Below, piece by piece: positions 21,946-29,140 of a stretch of DNA of 35,741 bases. The position numbers and the translations under genes were made by a program. This DNA comes from Chloroflexota bacterium (GTDB taxonomy: Bacteria > Chloroflexota > Dehalococcoidia > SHYD01): contig JACPQN010000081.1 in NCBI GenBank assembly GCA_016190485.1, positions 1-35,741 of the forward strand. Direction: 5' to 3'. Below the pieces are notes generated by a model. The model was given only the letters and a program-made list of their open reading frames with translations. It was not told where the DNA came from and did no database searches. The stretch's first letter is position 1; each line of letters begins with the position of its first letter.

Positions 21946-22710
21946 CTAGATCAGCGAGCGAGACTGGCCGCCGTCCACATTGACCGCCGCGCCCGTCAGC
22001 AGGCTGGCCTGGCGAGAGGCCAGGAACACCGCTACTGCGGCCACCTCTTCCACCCTGCCGAAGCGCCCCATGGGCATGTCTCGTTTCACAAACTGGGCCA
22101 TGGCCTCCGGGTCCTGCTCTACCCGACGGGCCCAGCCGCCGCCAGGGAAGAGGATGGAGCCGGGGCAGAGGCTGTTCACGGTGATGCCCAGCGGCGCGAC
22201 CTGGAGCGCGAGGGTCTTGGAGAAGCTGATGAGCGACGCCTTGGCCGCGTTGTAGGTGGGGTTGCCGCCCGCCTCCCTGCCATAGATGGAGGAGACGTTG
22301 ACGATCCGCCCGTAGCTCTGCTGCTTCATCAAGGGCAGCACCAGGCGTGTGGCGCGGATGGCCGCGTAGAGGTTCAGGTCCAGGGTGGCTTGCCACTCCT
22401 CGTCCGAGGGCGCTGGGCCGCCCCGGGAGCCGCCCACGTTGTTCACCAGCACGTGTACCGTCTCGAAGCGCGCGACGGTCTCCTCCACTACCCGCTGGAT
22501 CTCCTGGGCGCTGGTCATGTCTGCGGCCACGGCCAGGGCCTGGACGCCCAGGGCGCGCGCCTCTGCCGCGGTCTGCTCCAGGGCCTCCCACCCGCGGGCG
22601 CAGATGGCCACGTTGCAGCCTTCGGCGGCCAGCGCCAGGGCCACCTCCCGCCCGATGCCCCTGCTCCCACCGGTCACCAGGGCTACCTGCCCCTTGAGTC
22701 CCAGGTCCAT
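21946..22710 (-). CDS. Short-chain dehydrogenase/reductase (SDR)
   Basis: This 254-aa NAD(P)-dependent oxidoreductase starts at ATG 22710, five bases after GGAGG; an upstream in-frame TTG at 22722 overlaps that site. The classical SDR signatures are complete: TGGSRGIG (13-20) for cofactor binding, NNVGG (90-94), N113, S140/S141, Y153 and K157 (YNAAK). VNSLCPGSI and the C-terminal LTGAAVNVDGGQS match FabG-like members. It probably reduces or oxidises a ketone or alcohol, for example in fatty-acid or secondary-alcohol metabolism; the substrate is unknown. It lies downstream of the glutaredoxin-like gene on the same strand but after a terminator. Confidence 0.93.
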   Translation of the reverse strand: MDLGLKGQVALVTGGSRGIGREVALALAAEGCNVAICARGWEALEQTAAEARALGVQALAVAADMTSAQEIQRVVEETVARFETVHVLVNNVGGSRGGPAPSDEEWQATLDLNLYAAIRATRLVLPLMKQQSYGRIVNVSSIYGREAGGNPTYNAAKASLISFSKTLALQVAPLGITVNSLCPGSILFPGGGWARRVEQDPEAMAQFVKRDMPMGRFGRVEEVAAVAVFLASRQASLLTGAAVNVDGGQSRSLI

Positions 22711-22761
22711 GGCATCCTCCAAGGTGTTTGGTGTTTCTTACCGGGCTCTCCTCCAAACAAC

Positions 22762-22790
22762 AAGGGGGCTCCCGTCGAGAGAGCCCCCTT
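22762..22790 (-). terminator. Intrinsic terminator after the glutaredoxin-like gene
   Basis: AAGGGGGCTC (22762-22771) and GAGCCCCCTT (22781-22790) pair over 10 bp around a 9-nt loop. On the minus strand the stem is followed by TTGTTGTTTGG. It ends the glutaredoxin-like transcript before the SDR gene. Confidence 0.75.
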
Positions 22791-22812
22791 TGGGACGCGG
22801 CGAGGGTCGGCC

Positions 22813-23058
22813 CTACGCGGGCTGCTTCAGCCCCAGGGCCCCCTCCAGCTTCTCCCGGTCGAAACCCTGGATCCTGTGCTCACCGATGAGAGTCACAGGG
22901 ATGCTGACCATCCCCATATCCCGCAGCTCCTGGCGAGCCTCCTTGTCCTTGTTGATGTTCTTCTCGGTGTAGCTGTACCCGTGCTCCTTGAGGAAGGCCT
23001 TCACGGCGTCGCAGGGCGCGCAGTGGATGCCCGAGTAGACGGTGATCTCCTGTGGCAT
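22813..23058 (-). CDS. Glutaredoxin-like protein (NrdH/Grx type)
   Basis: This 81-aa thioredoxin-fold protein starts at ATG 23058, six bases after AAGGAG. The sequence MPQEITVYSGIHCAPCDAVK carries the redox centre C13-A-P-C16 after the first strand; an upstream extension in the same frame has no ribosome binding site. The cis-proline turn SIPVTLIGEHRIQGFDREKL is typical of glutaredoxins and NrdH-redoxins, which deliver electrons to ribonucleotide reductase or other disulfides. There is no ribonucleotide reductase nearby, so the partner is unknown. A strong promoter lies just upstream and a terminator downstream, making this a monocistronic gene. Confidence 0.9.
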   Translation of the reverse strand: MPQEITVYSGIHCAPCDAVKAFLKEHGYSYTEKNINKDKEARQELRDMGMVSIPVTLIGEHRIQGFDREKLEGALGLKQPA

Positions 23059-23088
23059 GAAACGCTCCTTGGTGGAGTAACTTGAGTT

Positions 23089-23117
23089 ATTGTACCCCTC
23101 GCCCTGAGGGGCGTCAA
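23089..23117 (-). promoter_or_regulatory. Promoter of the glutaredoxin-like gene
   Basis: On the minus strand TTGACG (23117-23112), a 17-bp spacer and TACAAT (23094-23089) give 10 of 12 consensus bases. The predicted start near 23082 leaves a 24-nt leader with the ribosome binding site. Confidence 0.7.
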
Positions 23118-23175
23118 CGGCGACATGAACGAGTGACATGAACGAGACTGCTGAGCAACATTCCACGACCGAGGG

Positions 23176-23277
23176 AATATGCGCCGCTCATGGTGAGCCA
23201 AGTTTACCCTGAGCTTGCCGAAGGGAACCACGAGCGGCACTCACCCTTCGACAAGGCTCAGGGTGAGCGGACATATT
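23176..23277. repeat. Dispersed palindromic repeat, family B, copy 1
   Basis: About 102 bp with nested inverted repeats. Outer arms AATATGCGCCGCTCA (23176-23190) and TGAGCGGACATATT (23264-23277) match with a small bulge. Inside, GCCGCTCATGGT (23183-23194) pairs with ACCACGAGCGGC (23227-23238), and CTCACCCT (23240-23247) with AGGGTGAG (23260-23267). Bases 23184-23230 match 26898-26944 at 46 of 47 positions. Confidence 0.85.
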
Positions 23278-23344
23278 CAGCACTCTCCCATGAGCCGGCC
23301 ATGGAGTACAATGGAGGCACAGCGGCTGTCAGGAGGAGGAGTGG

Positions 23345-23851
23345 ATGAGCGCGACCTCGCGAGGCATAGACCCTATTACGGCCACCCGCCGGAACCACGC
23401 TCTGGAGCATGCCACGGTGACGGTGCTCCTGGAGCGCCACGGCTTCACCCGCAGCATGGCGGGGCGCTCCAACGCCAAGGGGTTCTATATTTACGGTGAC
23501 GTCTCCGCTCAGGAGCTGCGGAGCGCCGCCGACGAGGGCCTGGCCCGCATGCGCGGCGGCGAGCGATCCCTGGCGGTGTCTCCCTTCTGCGGGACGAACA
23601 TCGCGGTCACGGGCATCCTGGCGGGCCTGGCCACCCTGGCCATCGTTGGCGGCCGCCGGGACCGGCTGCAGCAGGCGCCCAATGTGATCCTGGCGGGCAT
23701 CCTGGCGGTGCTGGCGGGCCAGCCCCTGGGCCGCCTTGCGCAGAAGTACCTCACTACCTCGCCCGAGATGTCCTCCATGCGCATCGAGGGCGTCAGCGCC
23801 AGGGGCTGGGGCCCCTTCAAGAGCCACTGGGTCGCGACATCGCAATCGTAG
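23345..23851 (+). CDS. DUF6391-like membrane protein
   Basis: This 168-aa protein starts at ATG 23345 after a purine-rich AGGAGGAGGA. The N-terminal half contains RRNHALEHATVTVLLERHG (near 15-33), MAGRSNAKGFYIYGDVSAQEL, GLARMRGGERSLAVSPFCGTN, a pattern I associate with the DUF6391 family of Chloroflexi and cyanobacteria. Two hydrophobic segments follow (IAVTGILAGLATLAIVGG and NVILAGILAVLAGQPLG), then a polar C-terminus. The HALEHATV motif with two His and one Glu looks metal-binding, reminiscent of membrane peptidase sites, but no activity is established. It converges on the phosphatidyltransferase gene with only 7 nt between stops. Confidence 0.65.
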   Translation: MSATSRGIDPITATRRNHALEHATVTVLLERHGFTRSMAGRSNAKGFYIYGDVSAQELRSAADEGLARMRGGERSLAVSPFCGTNIAVTGILAGLATLAIVGGRRDRLQQAPNVILAGILAVLAGQPLGRLAQKYLTTSPEMSSMRIEGVSARGWGPFKSHWVATSQS

Positions 23852-23858
23852 CTACGCT

Positions 23859-24452
23859 TTATCCCATGGCCCGGCTCAGGTTCCGCAGCGCCAGGAGGAT
23901 GCTGGTCGTCATAAAGGCCAGCGAGAGGGCCACCGCGGGCGTCATCCACGGCACCTGAAAGAAGGTGTAGAGGAAGAGCCCGGGGTATACGATGAGGTAG
24001 GATTTGACGGCCCAGGGCACGGGCGCCCGCTGGTAGTTGCACAGGAAGAGCAGGAAGTTGAAGGTGGCGTAGACCAGGGGGTAGAGCACCGCGAGCGCCA
24101 GGTGGAGGTCGCCCTGCAGCGCCACTGCTGCGATCATCAGCGTCTCCCGGGTGTGGTCGCAGAGCTGGTCGAAGAGGGCGCCAAACTGGCTGGAGCGGCC
24201 GTAGGCCCGGGCCAGGGCGCCGTCCAGACTGTCCAGCAGCAGGGTCGCCACAAAGAGGCTGAAGGCGAGCTGGGGCCATGTCCCCATGAAGTAGACAATG
24301 AGGCCTCCGATGGGGACCTGGCTGAAGGAGACCAGGTTGGGCGAGACGTGAAGCCAGCGGAGGAGCCGCACCAGCGGCGCGGTGATCCGAGCGAAGGTTG
24401 TGCGGTAGGGGGCAACAAAACGCCGCTCGAAGCTGGAGAAGGAGTCCATCAT
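23859..24452 (-). CDS. CDP-alcohol phosphatidyltransferase family protein
   Basis: This 197-aa integral membrane enzyme starts at ATG 24452, six bases after GGGAGG. The complete catalytic motif D-x2-DG-x2-AR-x8-G-x3-D-x3-D is present: D74, D77-G78, A81-R82, G91, D95, D99. Such enzymes transfer a phosphatidyl group from CDP-diacylglycerol to an alcohol (glycerol 3-phosphate, inositol phosphate, serine) or act in the reverse headgroup sense. About six TM segments are visible, starting at PLVRLLRWLHVSPNLVSFSQVPIGG. The alcohol acceptor cannot be told from sequence. Its Shine-Dalgarno lies in a small hairpin (24461-24477), and a larger palindrome precedes it. The neighbouring DUF6391-like gene converges. 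Confidence 0.9.
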   Translation of the reverse strand: MMDSFSSFERRFVAPYRTTFARITAPLVRLLRWLHVSPNLVSFSQVPIGGLIVYFMGTWPQLAFSLFVATLLLDSLDGALARAYGRSSQFGALFDQLCDHTRETLMIAAVALQGDLHLALAVLYPLVYATFNFLLFLCNYQRAPVPWAVKSYLIVYPGLFLYTFFQVPWMTPAVALSLAFMTTSILLALRNLSRAMG

Positions 24453-24460
24453 GGCGGGCC

Positions 24461-24477
24461 TCCCAGGCTATCTGGGA
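24461..24477 (-). promoter_or_regulatory. Hairpin enclosing the phosphatidyltransferase ribosome binding site
   Basis: TCCCAG (24461-24466) pairs with CTGGGA (24472-24477) around a 5-nt loop. In the mRNA the GGGA of the Shine-Dalgarno (minus strand of 24459-24464) is part of this stem, so the site could be partly masked. Confidence 0.45.
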
Positions 24478-24516
24478 AGCCGCTCATGGTTCGACAGGCT
24501 CACCATGAGCGGCTTC
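24476..24516. repeat. Perfect 15-bp palindrome, family B, copy 2
   Basis: GAAGCCGCTCATGGT (24476-24490) and ACCATGAGCGGCTTC (24502-24516) are exact complements around the 11-nt loop TCGACAGGCTC. The arm contains the same CCGCTCATGGT motif as the copies at 23176 and 26896. It lies in the leader of the phosphatidyltransferase gene. Confidence 0.85.
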
Positions 24517-24560
24517 ACCCTGCTACGGGCTCAGAGGCTGCGAATCAATCAGGAGACTTC

Positions 24561-24660
24561 GTAGGGCGGGCCCTTGTGGCCCGCCACGGGGTGGGGGACA
24601 AGCCCTTCGACCCTTCGACAAGCTCAGGACACCGCAGGCTCAGGACAAGCCCCCACCCTA
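24561..24660. repeat. Composite repeat block before holA (family B related)
   Basis: This fills much of the 320-nt gap 24453-24772. GGCGGGCC (24565-24572) pairs with GGCCCGCC (24578-24585). GGGTGGGGG (24589-24597) pairs with CCCCCACCC (24650-24658). Between them lie CCTTCGACAAGCTCAGG and two more GCTCAGGAC-like fragments, the signature of family B. No gene or clear promoter is visible apart from TATAGC at 24754-24759. Confidence 0.65.
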
Positions 24661-24772
24661 CACGAAAAACTCACAACCGCTCAGGGTGAACGGAGTCGCT
24701 GTGCACTGCTGCTCTTGGGAGAGGCCTACCCGCCTACAGCGAGCGGGCGCAAGTATAGCACAGGGGTGACGG

Positions 24773-25822
24773 GTGGTCTATCTGCTCTACGGGGAAGAGG
24801 ACTTTCTGCTCCACCAGGAGTTGGAGCGGATCAGGGCTGGCCTGGGGCCCAGAGACATGCTGGACCTGAACACGGCGCGCCTCCCGGGCGCCGGCCTCAC
24901 CCTGCCGGAGATCCAGGCCCAATGCGACGCAGTGCCCTTCCTGGCGCCGGCGCGCCTGGTGGTGGTGGAGGGCCTGCTGGCCCGCTTCGACCGGCTGCGG
25001 ACGCCAGGACGGGGGGCACGCTCGGCTCGCGCCCCACGAAGCTCAGGCCAGGAGGGCCACGGAACGAGCGCCGATAGCCCCGACCTCGAAGGGGGCTGGC
25101 AGGGGCTGCCGGAGTACTGCCAGCGCATACCGGAATCCACCCATCTGGTGCTCCTGGAAGGCGCCCTGAACCGGGGCAACCCGCTGCTGGCCCTGATGCA
25201 CCCCGTGGCCGAGACCCAAGAGCGTCGGAAGCTGCGCGGGCCAGCCCTGGAGGACTGGGCCAGGGCGCGTGCGGCCCAGCTCTCGGTGCGCCTGACCGCC
25301 CCGGCGCTGCGGCTCCTGGTAGACCTGGTGGGCGACAACCTCTGGGTCCTGAGCAGTGAACTGGAGAAGCTCTCCCTCTACCTCGCGGGCGGGACCGTAG
25401 AGACCCACCACGTGGAGGAGTTGGTCTCCCTGGCCCGGGAGACCAGCATCTTCGCGCTTATCGATGCCGTGGCGGAGCGGCGGTTGGCCCCAGCGCAGCG
25501 GTCGCTCCACCTGCTGCTGCGGGACGGCATGGCCTCGGCCCAGATCCTCTTCCGCCTCGCGGGCCAGTTCCGCTCCCTTGTGCTGGCCAAGGCGCTGATG
25601 GAGCAGGGCGTCGGCGGCCCTGAGCTCCAGTCCCGCCTGGGCATCGCCGCGCAGTATCCCTTCCGCAAGACGGTGGAGCAGTCCCGGGGCTACCCGGCGG
25701 CGGCGCTGGAGGCGGTGCTGGCGCGGCTGCTGGAGACGGACGTGGCCAGCAAGACAGGCAAGCAAGAGCCCGTGCTCGCCCTGGAACTCCTGGTCACCGA
25801 CCTGTGTCGCGGCCGGCCGTAG
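24773..25822 (+). CDS. holA: DNA polymerase III subunit delta
   Basis: This 349-aa clamp-loader subunit starts at GTG 24773; only a weak AGGGG precedes it. The N-terminus VVYLLYGEEDFLLHQELERIRAGL is the typical HolA opening (F/YLLYGEDxF/YLxxxE). Further landmarks are LPEIQAQCDAVPFLAPARLVVVEGL, STHLVLLEGALNRGNPLLALM, LVGDNLWVLSSELEKLSLYLAGG, ETSIFALIDAVAERRLAPAQRSLHLLL and RKTVEQSRGYPAAALEAVLARLLETDVASKTG. In the holoenzyme delta opens the beta clamp and joins gamma/tau and delta' in loading it onto DNA. A low-complexity insert (near residues 80-112, TPGRGARSARAPRSSGQEG) breaks the N-terminal domain. The stop is one base from that of the convergent ATPase gene. Confidence 0.9.
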   Translation: MVYLLYGEEDFLLHQELERIRAGLGPRDMLDLNTARLPGAGLTLPEIQAQCDAVPFLAPARLVVVEGLLARFDRLRTPGRGARSARAPRSSGQEGHGTSADSPDLEGGWQGLPEYCQRIPESTHLVLLEGALNRGNPLLALMHPVAETQERRKLRGPALEDWARARAAQLSVRLTAPALRLLVDLVGDNLWVLSSELEKLSLYLAGGTVETHHVEELVSLARETSIFALIDAVAERRLAPAQRSLHLLLRDGMASAQILFRLAGQFRSLVLAKALMEQGVGGPELQSRLGIAAQYPFRKTVEQSRGYPAAALEAVLARLLETDVASKTGKQEPVLALELLVTDLCRGRP

Positions 25823-25823
25823 C

Positions 25824-26804
25824 CTACCAGTCGTGCTGGACGGGGTTGTAGCAGGCGACGCTATGGTCGCCGCCCAGGTGCGCCAGGTCCGGCCTGGGGC
25901 TGCTGCGGCACACGCTGAGGGCCTTGTTGCAGCGGGGCACAAAGGGGCATTCGTCCTTCAGCTCCAGGGGGTTGGGGGGTGAGCCGGGGATGGAGCGCAG
26001 CCCCTGGTCCGACCGGTCCAGCCGGGGGAGGGCCTGGAGCAACGCCCAGGTGTAGGGGTGGGCCGGCGCGCTGAAGATCTCCTGCACCGTCCCGTACTCC
26101 ACCACGGACCCCGCGTACATCACCGCCACGTCGTCGGCCATCTGGGCGATGACCCCCAGATCGTGGGTAATGAGGATGACCGCGGTGCCCCGCTGCTCCT
26201 TGAGGCGCCGGATCTGGAAGAGGATCTGGGCCTGGATGGTGACGTCCAGCGCTGAGGTCGGCTCATCGGCGATGAGGACCTTGGGGTTCAGCGCCATGGC
26301 GATGCCGATCATCACCCGCTGGCACATGCCGCCGCTGAGCTGAAAGGGATACATGCCCATGGCCCGCTCTGGGTCGGGGATACCCACCTGGCGCAGGATG
26401 TTCACGGCCATGCGGTGGATCTCGCTCTTGCGCAGGTCCGTGTGCGCCGCCAGCAGCTCCCCCACCTGGGTGCCGATGGGGATCACCGGGTTGAGGCCGC
26501 TGATGGGGTCCTGGAAGATCATGGAGACCTGGTTCCCGCGGATGTGGCGCAGCTCGTCGCCATCCACCTCCAGGAGGTTACGTCCCTCCAGGTAGATGGC
26601 GCCCTCCACAATCTTGCCGGGGTAGGGGACCAGCCGCAGCACCGAGAGGGCGGTGACGCTCTTGCCGCTGCCGCTCTCACCCACGATGCCCAGGATGCGC
26701 TCCTTGTGCAGGGTCAGGGTCACCCCGTTGACGGCCTTCAGCAGCCCTTCCCGGGTGGAAAAGTGGGTGTGGAGGTTCTCGATCTTGAGGATTTCGTCGG
26801 ACAT
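25824..26804 (-). CDS. Peptide-type ABC transporter ATPase, DppD/OppD type
   Basis: This 326-aa cytoplasmic ATPase has Walker A GESGSGKS (42-49), the Q-loop MIFQDPISGLNP, the signature LSGGMCQRV (Met in place of the usual Gln), Walker B VLIADEPTSALD and switch His in LITHDLGVIAQMAD. The C-terminal extension GSPPNPLELKDECPFVPRCNKALSVC...VAC has the four-Cys pattern of OppD/DppD, which can bind an iron-sulfur cluster. It would energise the permeases at 16363-18303 or another oligopeptide system. It stands alone: no DppF/OppF partner follows, although these usually work as a heterodimer. A promoter lies 35-63 bases upstream of the start. Confidence 0.95.
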   Translation of the reverse strand: MSDEILKIENLHTHFSTREGLLKAVNGVTLTLHKERILGIVGESGSGKSVTALSVLRLVPYPGKIVEGAIYLEGRNLLEVDGDELRHIRGNQVSMIFQDPISGLNPVIPIGTQVGELLAAHTDLRKSEIHRMAVNILRQVGIPDPERAMGMYPFQLSGGMCQRVMIGIAMALNPKVLIADEPTSALDVTIQAQILFQIRRLKEQRGTAVILITHDLGVIAQMADDVAVMYAGSVVEYGTVQEIFSAPAHPYTWALLQALPRLDRSDQGLRSIPGSPPNPLELKDECPFVPRCNKALSVCRSSPRPDLAHLGGDHSVACYNPVQHDW

Positions 26805-26838
26805 CCGGTGGTCCCTCTCTGCGAGATGCTAGCCCTTT

Positions 26839-26867
26839 ATGTTAAGGCATTCGCTAGAGAAGGCCAA
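26839..26867 (-). promoter_or_regulatory. Candidate promoter for the ABC ATPase
   Basis: On the minus strand TTGGCC (26867-26862), a 17-bp spacer and TAACAT (26844-26839). The predicted start near 26832 leaves a 28-nt leader. Confidence 0.5.
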
Positions 26868-26895
26868 GGTCGGCGGCAGCGAGAGCACTGAGTAA

Positions 26896-27006
26896 GTCCG
26901 CTCATGGTGAGCCGAGTTTACCCTGAGCTTGCCGAAGGGAACCATGAACCACTCGTCCTTCGACAGGCCCTTCGAGAGCCTCAGGACGCGGCTCAGGACG
27001 AGCGGA
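26896..27006. repeat. Dispersed palindromic repeat, family B, copy 3
   Basis: About 111 bp between the ABC ATPase promoter and the VWA gene end. Bases 26898-26944 match 23184-23230 at 46 of 47 positions. The outer ends TCCGCTC and GAGCGGA are complementary. The right half contains CCTTCGACAGG, CCTTCGAGAGCCTCAGG and GGCTCAGGACGAG, variants of the same motif. Confidence 0.85.
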
Positions 27007-27034
27007 AATGCCTTTTCCGCAGCCTCCTAAACCC

Positions 27035-29140
27035 CTACGCGATGCGTCGGCGTTTGCCCGCCAGGTAGTCCACCATCACGTACTGGCCCAATTTCTCCGG
27101 GGAGGTATAGAAGGCGCGCCCGCGGTTGATCTTGGTGAGCTGGTCCACGAACTCCTTGAGATAGTAGCTGCGGTCCAGCATGAAGACGTTGATGACGATC
27201 CCCTCCCGGGTGCAGCGCTTTACCTCCCGCAGGGTCTCGGTAATGGTGCGGGGGCTGGGGGGATAGCCTAGGAAGATCTGCCCGCGCTCGATGTGAGCGG
27301 TGGGCTCGCCGTCGGAGATCATGATGATCTGCTTAGTGCCGCTCTTGTGCTTGGCCAGGAGGCGCTGGGAGATCATCAGCCCCTGCTGCATGTTGGTGTA
27401 GGGCTCCGCCTGGTCCCAGGTGATATAGGGCAACTGGTCCGGCTTCAGCTCCCGGGCGTAGGTGGAGAAACCCACGATATAGACGCTATCCCGGGGAAAC
27501 TGGGTGCGAATGAGGTTGTGCAGCGCCAGGATCACCTTTTTGGCTGCGTAGAAGCTGCCCCGGCGGGCCATGGACCAGCTCAGGTCCAGCATGAGCACGG
27601 TGGAGCTCTGGGTCTGTTGCTCTGTCCTGTAGACCTCAAAGTCTGCCGGGCGCAGCGCCACGGGCACACCGGGGCCACCCCGCTCCACGGCGTTCATCAC
27701 CGTCCTCTCCAGGTCCAGGAAGAAGGGATCGCCGAACTCGTAGCGTTTCAACTCGTCCAGACGCTCGATGCCCACCCCTTTGCGGTCGGCGGGATGGCGG
27801 CCCATCCGGTCCTGCTTCAGCCGTTCGAAGATATCCCGCAGGGCCTTCTGCCCGATCTTGCGCATGCCTCGGGGCGTCAGCTCCAGCCGCTCACCGTCCC
27901 GGCGGATGTAGCCGGCCTCCTCCAGGGCCTTGGCCAGCTCCTTCAGGGTCTCCAGGCTCTGGGCCTCCTCTTCGCCCAGGAGCTTCCGCACCTCTTCCGA
28001 GTCGATCTGGTCGATGCCCTCGCCGTACTGGGCGCTGCGCAGGCTCTTCTCCAGCTCCTCCAGGTGCTTCAGGTCCTCCATGAGGCGCATGGCCTCCTGC
28101 AGGTCCACGCCCTCCTCGCCCCGGAAGGGGTAGCGCTGCCCGCGCTCCTGGGGGAACAGCCGTGATAGCGCGTCCTCCAGGTCGGCCAGCTCCTCCCGCA
28201 GGGACATATCCTCCATGAGGCTAGCCAGCATGTCCTGGAGCTGGGAGCGCTGCTGGCCGGAAAGGGACTCCATGAGGCTCTGCATCTGCCCCATCTGCTG
28301 CTGGAGACCCTCCAGCAGCTCCTCCAGACTCTCCGGGGGGTTGCCACCCATCTGGGGGGCCCACTTCTCCTTAAAGCGCTGGAAGTCCTGGGTCGTGTCG
28401 GCGCCCTTAAGTTTCTGCTCCAGGAGCTGGTTCAGGTCCCGCAGCATCTCCTGGAGGCGCTGCGTCTGCTCCGGCCCCATGCTCTGGAGCCCCTGGGAGA
28501 GCTGCTGGAACAGGCTCTGGGCCACCTGCTGCCGCAGCTTCTCCATCAGCTCGTCGTAGAGGCGCTTGGCCTCCGGGCTCATGAACTCGTAGCTGGCCAG
28601 CTCGGTGAGGGCGCCGCCCAACTCCTTGGGGAGACCCTCCAGGAACTGGAGCTTCTGCTGCGCCAGGCGCTCCACGAACTCCGCCAGGCGCTGGGCGGCC
28701 GCCGGGTCCAGCCCGTCCTGGCCGCCGAGAGCCTCATCCGGACCAGTGGACTGGTCATCCTGCTGCTGCTCCCGCTCTCCCGAAGGGCTGGCGTTCTCCT
28801 GGCTCTGACGCACCCGCTCTCTGGCCTCCGTGAGTCGCTCCTGGATGCCCTCCCGCTCGGTGCGCAGCACCTCCTCCAGCTCCTTCTGGAGCTCCTCCAC
28901 CACAGAGCCGAGGTTGTAGCGGTCCAGCGTCTGCTGGCGCTTGGCCCGGAGCCGCCGCTGCAGCTCCTGGAGGCCCATGAGGGGATGGTCGCGCATGCCG
29001 CGCTGCATGAGCATCCGCAGCGCCGACTGGAGATCACCCTGCGCGAGCAGGTAGTCTGAGAGCTCCTCCATCAGCTCCTCGTGATGGAGCTGGAGGATAT
29101 CCTGGGTGCCATCCCAGGAGGAATACCTATAAGAAAGCAT
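27035..29140 (-). CDS. VWA-domain protein, partner of a Mg-chelatase-like ATPase
   Basis: This 701-aa protein starts at ATG 29140, overlapping the upstream ATPase stop by 14 nt. Residues about 1-480 are strongly helical and rich in Gln/Glu/Leu (for example LQQQMGQMQSLMESLSGQQRSQLQDML), probably coiled coil. The C-terminal VWA domain (about 510-690) has a complete metal-ion-dependent adhesion site: D519-x-S521-x-S523 (MLDLSWSM), T582 (PYTNMQQG) and D610 (MISDGEPT). In Mg-chelatase the equivalent ChlD/BchD has an AAA-like part and a VWA part; here the N-terminal region lacks a visible Walker motif. It is therefore more like a CoxE/YehP-type VWA partner. Partner and substrate are unknown. The protein lacks a signal peptide, so it is cytoplasmic. 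Confidence 0.85.
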   Translation of the reverse strand: MLSYRYSSWDGTQDILQLHHEELMEELSDYLLAQGDLQSALRMLMQRGMRDHPLMGLQELQRRLRAKRQQTLDRYNLGSVVEELQKELEEVLRTEREGIQERLTEARERVRQSQENASPSGEREQQQDDQSTGPDEALGGQDGLDPAAAQRLAEFVERLAQQKLQFLEGLPKELGGALTELASYEFMSPEAKRLYDELMEKLRQQVAQSLFQQLSQGLQSMGPEQTQRLQEMLRDLNQLLEQKLKGADTTQDFQRFKEKWAPQMGGNPPESLEELLEGLQQQMGQMQSLMESLSGQQRSQLQDMLASLMEDMSLREELADLEDALSRLFPQERGQRYPFRGEEGVDLQEAMRLMEDLKHLEELEKSLRSAQYGEGIDQIDSEEVRKLLGEEEAQSLETLKELAKALEEAGYIRRDGERLELTPRGMRKIGQKALRDIFERLKQDRMGRHPADRKGVGIERLDELKRYEFGDPFFLDLERTVMNAVERGGPGVPVALRPADFEVYRTEQQTQSSTVLMLDLSWSMARRGSFYAAKKVILALHNLIRTQFPRDSVYIVGFSTYARELKPDQLPYITWDQAEPYTNMQQGLMISQRLLAKHKSGTKQIIMISDGEPTAHIERGQIFLGYPPSPRTITETLREVKRCTREGIVINVFMLDRSYYLKEFVDQLTKINRGRAFYTSPEKLGQYVMVDYLAGKRRRIA

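Noticed and set aside
23118-23170. A coding extension upstream of the glutaredoxin-like gene
   Set aside because: The frame is open, but a consensus promoter (23089-23117) and the ribosome binding site fix the start at 23058.
23176-27006. CRISPR-like array from repeated CCGCTCATGG motifs
   Set aside because: Copies are kilobases apart, differ in length, and have no regularly spaced spacers or cas genes.
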